A DNA stretch of 64,000 bases from Ulva prolifera (taxonomy: Eukaryota; Chlorophyta; Ulvophyceae; Ulvales; Ulvaceae). Below the pieces are notes generated by a model that was not told the origin of the DNA, did no database searches, and saw only the letters and a list, made by a program, of their open reading frames with translations. This document shows, in pieces, positions 12,801 to 23,100 of the stretch. The DNA lies in NCBI GenBank assembly GCA_023078555.1, contig CM041203.1, positions 1,011,481 to 1,075,480 on the forward strand. Reading direction: 5' to 3'. The translations under genes were made by a program, and so were the position numbers. Positions within the stretch are counted from its first letter, which is position 1, and each line of letters starts with the position of its first letter.

Positions 12801-14271
12801 CGCGGCGCCTGCCTCTCCATCGCCCGGCGCGCACGCTGGCGCGCCAGCACAGCATGGCAGCGGCACTGGCAAGCCGGAGGCACAGGGAACCCTGCAGGGC
12901 ACCGTAGTCGATTCGGAGGCCGTGCTACAGGTGGTGTCGGCGCAGGCTGGCATTCCGGTGGGGCAGCTGCGGGGGGACCCCACATGGTTTGCGGAGCTGC
13001 GGGATGGGCTGCAGGCGACTGTGCTGGGGCAGAGCGCTGCCGTGCGGTGCGATCTGCGCGATGCAACATGCATGGGGTGATGCTGCGGCAGGTGGGGGAG
13101 AATGCCACCATGGGGGCACTGCGGCGGGGAGCTGTACTGGGCTCGGGGGGGCTTGATGACACATGCAGAGCAGATTCCGCAGATGTTTCTGCAAACCACA
13201 CAGAGTTCCTTGCCTGTGTTAGGAGCTGCCACGTTCGCATTTACAGGCAAAAGTGCTCCCTTGCCTCACAGCATGCATGCGCGGCCCCGATTCTTTGTGG
13301 GCGATGTGGCGTGCGCTGAAGCTCTGCTGTGCTGCAGGGCGGTGGTGGGGGCGGTGAAGCGCGCGCACGCCCGCGCGCTACACGGTGGCAGCATCTCCCA
13401 GGCCGGAGACCTGAGTGGGGGCACACGCGGCGGCCGGCGGGCGCCGGCGCTGCTGCTCCACGGCCCGCCTGGCACCGGCAAGACGCTGCTGTGCCACGCC
13501 GTCTCGCGGCAGCTCTTCCCGGAGACGGCGAGCGTGCTGTGGCTGGATATGGCGCAGTTTGCATCGCCCGGCGCGCAGGCGCAGTTGTTCGGCCCTCCCC
13601 CCGGCACGGTCGGGCATGCGGAGGGGGGGATTCTCACGCGGCTGCTGCGGCGGCACCGCCGTGCCCTCGTCATCCTGGAGTCGATCGATCGCGCGCACCC
13701 TGACGCGCAGGGGCTGCTAGCGAGCATGCTTCGGCGCGGAACGCTGCAGGACGGCACTCGCTCGCTGGACTGCACGCACTTGTGGCTGATGGGGACCATT
13801 TCGACGGGCACCGCGGATGCGGGCGGAGGCGGCTTGGCGGAGGGCTGCGGCAGCGGGCTGAGGGACTTGCTGCGGTCGGCGATGGAGACGGTTGTAGGGT
13901 TTGAGGATCTGCGGCCGGAGGTGCTGCAGCAGATTGCGCAGCTGGGGTTGGAGCAGCTCGCGCAGCGGTGGTGGGTGCGGCATGGGCTGAGGCTGGCGTG
14001 GAGCGCAGATGCAGTGGCTGGGGTGGCGGCGGGGAAGGCATGCATGGGGCCGGATGCAGACGAGGGTGCAGCGGGTGGTGCTGGCCGGGGGGGTGGGGAC
14101 CAGGGGCGCGGAGGGCATGCAGTAGAGCTGGCACTGGAGGGGATTGACTCCTGCTGCTGGGCGTGCCTGGAGCGGGAGGAGGTGTGTGGGTCGATGCATG
14201 TGTCAGTGCGGGAGGGCCTGCTGCGTTGTTCTGCATCGGGCGAGGGTGGGCCTAGTGTAGACGCGGGGTAA
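9828..14271 (+). CDS. ClpB/Hsp78-like AAA+ chaperone with zinc ribbon and degenerate second ATPase ring
   Basis: Hsp100/Clp family; such proteins are hexameric ATP-driven unfoldases. Eight exons, every junction in frame: 9828-9976, 10074-10237, 10330-10382, 10560-10742, 11472-11844, 12267-12353, 12599-13046, 13338-14271, giving 796 residues. Residues 1-49 are Arg/Ser/Thr-rich and look like an organelle presequence; the Clp N-domain is absent and the text goes straight to [15 protein letters not shown]1 looks intact: Walker A GDPGVGKT (K108), pore-loop Y146, Walker B FIDE (D173/E174), sensor T209/T210, Arg fingers R226/R227. Where ClpB has its coiled-coil middle domain there is a CX2C-X13-CX2C ribbon (C348, C351, C365, C368). 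AAA2 keeps Walker A GPPGTGKT (K534), but Walker B reads VILES (E600, S601), the pore Tyr is T576, the NRID Arg-finger position is A667, and no GAR sensor-2 is seen. It is closest in layout to mitochondrial Hsp78, which also lacks the N-domain. Confidence 0.9.
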
Positions 14272-17179
14272 AAAGGGATTGCAGGTAGAGCGGCTGTGCT
14301 GGCTGTGCTGGTCGTGCACCATGGGGTTGGGGCTGCAATGGGGAAGGGGCCTTGCCTGTGGCGACCCTCTGCAGTGAGGCCTTGATGAAAAACTAGACAG
14401 CTTTGGGCAGTTTGAGCGCCGCTGAGTAGCTTTGCCCTGCTTGGTGTGCTGCAGCATGTGTAATGCAGTGCAACGTGTCACGCCTTCTGAGAGGCCCTGG
14501 TCTAAGAGGATCAGAAAAAGGCACCTGGCGTTGTCTTGCCACGTTGCAAAGGGTCTTTGGCCAGCTAGATTTGACAAGGAGGCAGGGCCTGTCCAGATAC
14601 GAAGACATGTTGCAGAGAACACGCTGGGGGTGGCTTTGCAGGCAAGGGCGATCGCATGGCTGGTTGCAGCGCGAGCCGGAGCGAAGGTCAGCCGTGTCGG
14701 AAGTGAGATTGATGGCATTTGAGGTGCCTACGTTTGCTCCAACGTCTGATGAGGCCGTGTCGGGCGGGGCGGGCGTGTGTTCCAATGTCTATGACCGTCA
14801 TGCAGCATGCGTCGAGCAGTCCACTTTCTGCCTCACTGATCAGACAAATCACATGAGCTCGGGCCAGTGCGTGGCAGAAGACAAGGATAGACTGCCTCGC
14901 ATACAAAGGAAACAATCCGAAAGCATGCCCAGCGGGTGAACCGGAAACAACTACACAGCACAGGCGAGCGCACATTTCCTCGCTGACACTACATGTATGT
15001 ACGACGTCATTGTACGCGCTGGCACGCTTAAAAGTGACGTCTCCACGTGGCGTCCATGCACACGACCAGGAAGCATTGGTCGAGACTGGTTGATCGCAAT
15101 ATGTCACATTTGGATGTGGGGTACCGTGACGTCAGTCGCATACTGGCCATTCAGTTGTGTGCGGCAACATGTTTTGAAGCGATGGTGGGCGTGTACGTGC
15201 GTAAGGTAGACAATGCAGGTTTTGGCGTGACGCAGGAAATACTGGGCGTAAGGATTACACAGGGGCGCTGTGCCAGAAGAGGCCGGATCCGGAAGGGTCA
15301 CCTGAATTCTGCATGTCGTGCTTGCCACCCATCCGGCAGGCCCGTCCCTGGACCGCGGCGATGTGCAGTGGAGGATCATTCAATGAAGCAGAGAGATCTT
15401 GCTGATGGCTGTTCACTGGCATGGACTTGATTCCAAAACGTAGCATGGCTGCCTTTCCCGAGTGCCCTCGCTGCGGGTCGAAGGGCACGAATAAGCCTCG
15501 ACGCATTCCGAGGGTCACGGCAACATACTCGAAACTGACTGTATACAGTCGCTCTTGCAGTCAGAGCTCCCTAATGTGATCCCACAAGCGCTCCCAACTC
15601 GATGTGCCGACTGCTTAGCGTCTGAAAGAAACTTGACAGCTGCAGGCGACCACGCTTTGTGTGTACTGCAACAATCCCATTTTCGAGGGTTGCATTCCAT
15701 ACGCTGTTCACGACAATCAGGTCTTGTCTCTCCAGGGACAGATTGTACAATGCCGAGGAACCCTTGTCCAGGCTGCATGCATATACAGGCGACGCAATGC
15801 GTCCTGAAATGATGCTTGATGAAAGCTTCTTCCACTCTCATGTGTATCGCTTCTCTCTCGGGAGCGAGTTTGGGTGGTGCAGTTATTCACCCTCCGAGAA
15901 CTACCGCTGGTAGTCCCCATGTGGCAACGTCAGGAAGTACGCATGCTGATCGAACTGCGACAGGCAGCGACATTCCAAACCTGGGATCGTTTCACTCAAC
16001 TAACGTGGCTACTCGTTTCGAATATACCTGTTGAATGGATGGCACGGTTGAATACACAAGCCACACGGGAGTAGTACCTGCGAGCAATTTGTCGAGATAG
16101 CGGGATTTTACCTCACCTTGCTCTGCTGCATGAAACCACATAGACGAACAGGTGGTCGCCGCATCTCTCTGCAATCGAATTTTCGACATGTAGCTCTGAG
16201 ATTGCCTGCGGCAGACACGAGTGTCTTACACCGCGGTACGCCAACAGCTAGCCGTGCAGGCAGTTGCGAGCACGCGTTTGTTGAGCAAGTCCTGTAGTTC
16301 GTCGCTTTCGCTTGACAGGCACACCGTCTCTGAAAAGGAACTACACCTGCTTGTTGCCGTCTGGAGCTCCACATCGTCCACCGATGTACCTGGCTCGGTG
16401 AGGCATAGTGCGACCAACTTCACCCGCGCTCGTCCCGCCGTTCAGTCGCGCTCAGCTGATCGCTTTTAGTGTAAGTCATTTCATATCGAAGCTAGCGAGG
16501 AGGCGTATCCCGTGAGGACGCCTCCCGTTGTGCACGTCGCCTCTTGTGTTGGCTTGCGTCATGAGAATGGCAGGTGGATGGATGCCGGGTGCGCATCATC
16601 TCCCACTTGTATGTGCCATGAAGTTGTATATTGGGGGCCGCTTAACTGCTTTCAGCGTTGACAAGGGTCTGCTGCTCGCGAACGGAGTGCCACCGCGTTG
16701 AAACTCACCAGTGGTCGTTTCATATCGCCCGAATCCTCCAGTTGTCTCACTTGGGAGGACTTTGTGCCAATCTTGTAGGCCGCGAGTGATCGCATGACAC
16801 AGCTGTGCACGACAGTTCTGAAGTTACATTGTACTCTGGCACGCGCGGCCTTGTTGGTGGCTGGATACGTATCGTTCGCAACACAAGGCGTCGCTCTCCT
16901 CTTGTTTTCATGCTCGTCTCAGTTTGCGGCTGGTTGTTTATTATTTGGAAGCGACCCCCTGGGCTTGCCGCTGACGCAGTGCCGGGAGTGCCTACAGCAA
17001 ACAAGCAGTCGCCAGCCATCGAGTGGCAACAATATTCAGTAGATGTAAACGGGCTCTGGGATGTGTCCCTCGCGGCTTGCGTTCGCTAGTACATTGTCTC
17101 ACTGTGTGCCGCGTTAGTAGCTGTCTCGGACTCGGATCGTTACGTTCCCCTGCGACGCTGCTGCACGTCGGCCTCTTCA
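14272..17179. other. Spacer, no confident gene
   Basis: About 2.9 kb between the Clp and kinase genes. TGTAA at 14459-14463 fits a Clp poly(A) signal. Open frames such as 14463-14939 (+) lack a recognisable fold or a supportable splice context. Part of the right end probably holds the 5' exon and promoter of the receptor kinase, since its first coding exon has no in-frame ATG before the signal peptide. Confidence 0.45.
14459..14463 (+). other. Candidate poly(A) signal TGTAA (Clp gene)
   Basis: TGTAA 188 bases after the Clp stop codon; TGTAA is the usual green-algal polyadenylation signal. No other TGTAA was noticed closer to the stop. Confidence 0.4.
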
Positions 17180-20100
17180 TTGGAATGCTTGATACATGCA
17201 TGGGCATACAGACGTTTGCTAGTCCATGCAGTTTTGCTGTGGTCGCTGATGGGCCTTCTTGCCCACCCGTCAGAAGCACAGTCCAGCCGGTACAACCTTG
17301 AAGCTGCCAGCGTCATTGGCAAAATCAGCAGACATTCTCGTGCAATCTCCTGCACAGATCTGGGCAAGTTCCAAGAGCTGCTTGTCGGGTATGAGCAAGA
17401 AGGGAGGGTCTCCAATCTCGAGATATGCTGCACTGAAGGCTCGAGCATTTGGTGGGAGGGGCAAGAAGGAGCTGCTTCCGAGAGATGTGCCGAGTTTGGC
17501 CTCGATAGTCCCAACAGGAAAGGTAAGAATGTGCTCGATTTGCGTTCTTGTCAGCAATGTGGTCATTCAAGCTGCATTCGCTTGGCTACATCCGAGCACG
17601 ATGGCCAGACCGACCGGGGTACTGCCGTAACAACTGCTGTATCAGAGGCTCTGGTGCGGCAACATCACGGCTCGTGCAGGATTGCTCCTGCCTTCGATGC
17701 TGTATTAGTCCCTGATACTGCTGTTTATGTGCAGCCGATAGCGCACTGCAGGAAAACATGCTTCAATCTGGTTTCAGTCATGGCTCCCAAGCATTGCGTG
17801 GCCGCCCACAGTGACTGCAATCTGTTCATTGTTGTGGAAACTCATATCCGACATTTGCTGCAGAACCGAGGCCGTACGAAGCTGGTAATGTGCTGGCAGG
17901 CTTGGACACAACTCCCGTGGACGCCAGCCAGATACTTCAGGACCAGCCGTGGACGCAGCTCTGTGGCAGTGCGTGTGGCATCAGCTCCAACATCCAGCCT
18001 GTGTACGGCGTCCTGGGCGTTGCACGGGGCGGGGATGCCACATCCAACCTCGTCTGTGCAGCTGACTCCGTCATCGAGACGATCTACATGCACTGGGATG
18101 AGTTTGGCATCCACGGCATCGATGCCGTTGACTGCCGCCGTGCGCACCCACTCCGAGCCCTGCGGCCTGTGTGAGACTCGCTCGCTGCCTTCCTGCACTG
18201 TTCACTGTCCTTTGGAGCGTAGCGTGGGGTTTACAGTACCTCCTGGGCAGTCTTTCTCCACTCGGTTTGCTACCGCCTAGCAAAGCCGCACATGTCAAGC
18301 CGATTGGCCTTCGAAAAGGTGTTTGATCGGGGCAAGAGCTCTCTGTGTTATTTGTATGACTTGAGTGACCTCCCAGGTAAGGCCTTTCACACTGATTCTG
18401 CTTTGCTGCATGGCAGGACCGCCTCATGGCGAGGAGCTCCAAGCGGTCTTCAGGTCCCAGCAGCATGCGGCTGGTGAACGCCGCAGGTTATGTGCTTCCA
18501 CAGCATCGCGCTCTGAAGCCGCTGTGGCAATTCAGGGACGTACTCCAAGGCGCCGCTGCCTGCGGCGCAGCCCGCCCTCTTCTCGGACGCCTGCGACGAC
18601 TCGGAGGAGGCGGCGGCGGTGGACCTGCGGTGCCAGGGCGCCCCCCTGGACACCTGCGGCTGCCTCAACGTGCCCGCCATCTCCAGCGCCCCGTACCACG
18701 GCTGCGTGCTCAGCGGCTATGTGAACAACCTGAACCTGCCGCTGGTGACGCTGCCGGGCGTCGTTGAGCCCGGCGCGGAGCCCGGCTGCCCGACCGGCCC
18801 CAAAGCGTCCGTGCCTGCAGGTGCGCGCTGTGCTGTGCTGTGCTGTGCACGCCGCGGGGCACCGCCGTGTCGCCTCGGCGGTGGCATGCTTGATGCCACC
18901 GTGCATGCTCTGGCATGAAGCTCTGTATGCAGATACGCATGTGCGCCTGTGTTCGCGCGTGCCAAGGAGCAGCACAGACACACCGTTGGCGCCGCCTGCG
19001 CAGCGCGGCAAACGTGGTACGGCTGCTTGCAGGCGAGTGGAACACCGTCACCGGGCCGCAGGGGTGCCTCACCGCGGCGGACCGGAACGTCGTGGAGTTT
19101 TCCGAATGCGCAGAGGGCAACACGGCGCAGCACTGGCGGCTGGTGGCGGTGGACGGGGTCTCTGACTGGAATGCGATGGAGTCGATGCGCTTCCCGGGCA
19201 TGTGCGCCGTGCGCGCGGCCACCGGAGACGCCGTGCCTGCTTGCTCCTGCGCCGAGATAGCCCTCAAGGTGCGGCGCACCTCCCCCCGCCTGCATGGCCT
19301 CTGCGTTGTGCAGCACCGTGTCTGGCGAATTCTGGCGTCAGCCCGGGTCGCCGAAAGCACGGGCGATCGACCCGGGGAAGACATCCGTAAGTGTTGCATG
19401 CATGCATGCTGCGGTTCCGGCTGCGCAGCCAGCAGTTGTTGTGCTGGCGGTCGCTGAGAAGCGGGTGTGTGTGTGTAGCAAGCAGCGGGTCTGATCGGGG
19501 CAGCCGGTGAAGCGCCCGTGGTGACCGCTCCACAAGCGATTGACCCGGAGGAGCCGTTGGCACCAGAGGCTGTGCCACCCATGGCGCCTGCGCCGGTGCT
19601 CGTCCCCAGTCCCGCACCAGTCTCGCCCCTGGAGGCGAATCCTCCAGGCCCGGTCGCCATGCCGGTTGCTGGCCCAGAGGCGAATCCTCCAGGCCCGGTC
19701 GCCATGCCGGTTGCTGGCCCAGAGGCGAATCCTCCGGGCCCAGTGGCGATGCCGGTTGTTGGTCCAGTCGCAGTCGCACCAGGCCCAGCCGTGACCGCAG
19801 CCAGCCCGGTGCCGATTGCTCCACAAGAGTCTCGCAGTGACCGCCGAGACCGCGACCGAGAGCGCGAAGCGGCCGTGCCAGAGGAGGAGTATCCCTCTGG
19901 TGAGTACGAACCGGAATACGGCACTCCCCCGGACGCCGCGTACCAGAACATCCAGGAGGCGGACCCGTACGCCGAGGAGAATCCATACGAGGATGGTCAA
20001 TACGACGAAGAAGACCCCTACGCCGACCCCTACGCCGAAACCCCTGACGGCGAGTACAACCGCGACGACCGCGACGGCACCCGGCGGCGGTTGCTGCAGC

Positions 20101-23100
20101 AGGCGCTGCCGGAGGCGTGTGGCGCGCTGCCGGAGCTGACGACGTGGGAGAGCGGCGGCGTGTACGAGATCACGGCGTTTGTGCCGGCAGCATCGCAGCA
20201 GCAGGGCGGCGCGCAGCAGTTCCTCGCCGCGACTCGGCCGCTCGGCGGCACGAACGTCCTCGGCCGGATAGCCGGCGCCCCGGGCGACGTGCCCGCGAAC
20301 TTCCGAGACACCACGGCGTACGACCCGCTGCGCGTGTGCAGCTGGAAGCACGTGCTGTGCGGGCCGGACGGCCCGTTGCAGGTGATGCTGATTGACGGCG
20401 GGGGCGCGCTGCCCCCGGAGCTGCTGAGTGATGTGCCGTCGCTGCGGGGCGTGGCGGTATACGGTGGGCAGACGCAGGGCGAGCCGGGGGACCGCCTCCC
20501 AGACATCCCACCCGACTCGCAGGTGTGGTGCTGTTGGCTTCTTGCATGGCAGCACTGCCTCCGCATCCGCACGAGTCATGTTAAAGAGTGCTGCGCGCCT
20601 GCCGTGCCACCCCAGTGGATGTGGTGGCATCTGCAGAGCATTGTGACTAGGGTCAGGCACAGGCGGCAACATGTGGTGCAAGGGATCCGCTTCTGCTTCA
20701 GCATTCATGCCAGGCCTATTGAAAGGCACGTGCCAGGGTTGCCTTGAACACAGCAGAAGCTGCGCATACAATTATGGACACGTTTGCGGGTTCATTCAAA
20801 GCATGCTTGTTCCCGCTGACAAACAACGCGTAATGGAGCTGCCGCCGATGTGTTGCAGATCGTGGCCGTCCACGTGCAAGAAACGAACCTGAACGGCACC
20901 GTGCCGTGCTCGTGGGCTGCGGCCGGCCTGCAGTCGATCGGCCTCCGCGAGAATGACAACATCGCGGGGCCCCTGCCCCTATGCTTTGCGGCCATCACCG
21001 ATGAGGGCATCAACGTCAAGATTGATGACAACAGCGCCGCCGCGCCCATCTGCGGCTCCGGCTCCGAGGAGAACGTCATCTCCCGGCAGCTGCAGAAGTG
21101 CTCCAACCTTCCGGGAGCGCCCACGGTGCGGCCCTGCCTTCCTCACGTCCCCAGTTGCCACTTTCTGAGGTTTGTGCCGTCGCCTGCAGTGTGCCTTTGC
21201 GAGCGTTCCGGCAGAGCGCTCACGGTCAGGTGACATGCATCTGGTCCCTGAGGTGGGGGCTGTGTGTCTGTGTTGGCTGCTTGCGCTCTGCGCTGGTGTT
21301 GCGCGTTGAGGCCGAATGGTCTTTACAGTCGGCGGTGTGTGCACATGCGGGTCGGAGCCCAGGGTCCCCGTGCTGCTTTGTTTGGGCTCCGATGTGCCAG
21401 TCAGGTCTGCAGCCTGATGGTACACTCGACGCGGCCCGACAAACCAGCATTTGAGTTTCGGCTCAAGGTGTGCCTGCTCAGCGCCCGCTGAGTGACAGCA
21501 GCTGCCAGCATCATGGAGGGCATGCGTGCAGGCGAGCGTCCCTGTCGCGCTGACGGTGGACGACGACAGCAGCTGCGAGGACGCTGCAGAGATCCTGCGC
21601 GGCTTCCTCGTGGACAGCGTCGGATTTGCAATGGACGCGGGCGCGATCACCTGTGACGCTGCTGCCGGTGGCCGCCGCCGCCGACTGCTGCAGGGTACCG
21701 AGTTCCCCATGACGGCGGAGGTGTCCGGCCCCGGCGCCGACTGGGTCCTGGGCAGCGCGATCATGCAGGACAGCCCCGTGTACGGCGACCTGGAGGACTC
21801 GTTTGATGGCGCACTCACGGGCATCACGGCGGATGCACCGCCGCCGCCGCCGGAGGCACCGCCGCCGCCGCCGCGGGACGCGCCGGCTGATGACGGCGAG
21901 CAGACCGCGGGTGCACCCGACGGGCAGCAGCCGGAAGAGGACGTGGCCGGTGCGGGGGGCGGGGGTGACGATGGCGATGACTCGACGCGGATCATCATCA
22001 TCGCCGTGGTGGCCGCCGTGGCGCTCATCGTGATCGTTATCGCGCTGTGCCTATGGCGAAGTAAGGGTAAGAAGAAGGGCAAGGAGGAGCATGTGGGTAG
22101 CGTGAAATCGAAACCGCCGGCGGCGTATGTGACGGTGGACACGCCCGATGGCGTCCGCTCGCAGGACGCGTACATGCTGGACAGCGGCCAGGCGCACGGG
22201 GTGGGCATGGTGGTGGCAAAGGAGCCCGTCAGCGTGCAGTCCGGGGACCGCGACGCCCGCAGCACGGCGGACAGCGGCGTCGTGCAGGGCACGGTGGAGC
22301 GCAGCACGGTAAGCTCCGGGTACACCTCGATGCCAGGGCCGCCGGGGTCCACGGCGGCCGCGGCCGATGCGGCGGCGGCCGCCGCTGCAGACGCGTACCG
22401 CGCCGCACCCCCCGACCCCGTCGGCCGCCCGGCGGCCGCGTGGGGCACGAACACGGCCGCGTTCAGCACCACCGTGCTGCCGGTGACTGGCGATGAGCAG
22501 GACCTGAGCCGCACGCCGGGCGACGTGTCGCCGCAGCCGGCAACGCACAGCCCCGGCGTCGTCGGCGTGATGCCGAGCACGTCGTCTGACATGAGTGAGA
22601 TGAGCGTCGAGGGCGAGGGCTCGATGATCTCGCGGTCGCTGTCCAAGGTCAAGACGACCGGCAACGCGCGCCGCTCGAGCAAGGAGCCGTCCCCGGTGCT
22701 GCCGTCCGCCTCGAACAACTACCCGCACTCCGAGGAGCTCGCGAAGATGTCGTCGCGCGAGATCCACCGCCGCATGCGCAGCCCGGCGGTGTCGGGGTCC
22801 CGCAAGTCAAAGGGCGGCAGCGGCGGTGCGAGCAAGGCGGAGAGCGCGGACAGCAAGCCGGACGCCGCGAAGGGCGACACGCTGTCCGACGACGCTGCGG
22901 GCATCACGCCGCCGATGAGCGCAGAGGCCGCGCGCCCGGCTGGCGGCTACGTCGCGGCGGCCGTCGCCGGCGGCGGCGGCCCGGCGAGCATCACGCCGCC
23001 GCAGTCCGGGTCGGCGGCGCCGGGCGTGACGGCGCAGGCGGAGGCCGCGCGCGTGCGGGACACCTACGCTGCGCTGAACCCGTACCTCCCGGTGTCCCGC

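Noticed and set aside
13266..14045. Minus-strand open frame of about 260 codons
   Set aside because: Antisense of the AAA2 exon of the Clp gene.
14463..14939. 158-codon + strand frame
   Set aside because: No fold, no GC rise, lies where the Clp 3' UTR is expected.
17270..17566. Minus-strand frame of 98 codons with protein-like composition
   Set aside because: It is antisense to the first receptor kinase exon, whose + strand frame has a signal peptide, a GTAAGA donor and the right phase for the next exon.
18710..19951. 413-codon minus-strand frame with MATGPGGFASGPATG repeats
   Set aside because: The repeats are the complement of the + strand Pro-rich repeats of the receptor kinase.
20979..22718. 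Very long minus-strand open frame (about 580 codons)
   Set aside because: Shadow of the GC-rich receptor kinase exons; GC-rich third positions remove stops from the opposite strand. The + strand carries the LRR, membrane span and splice phases.
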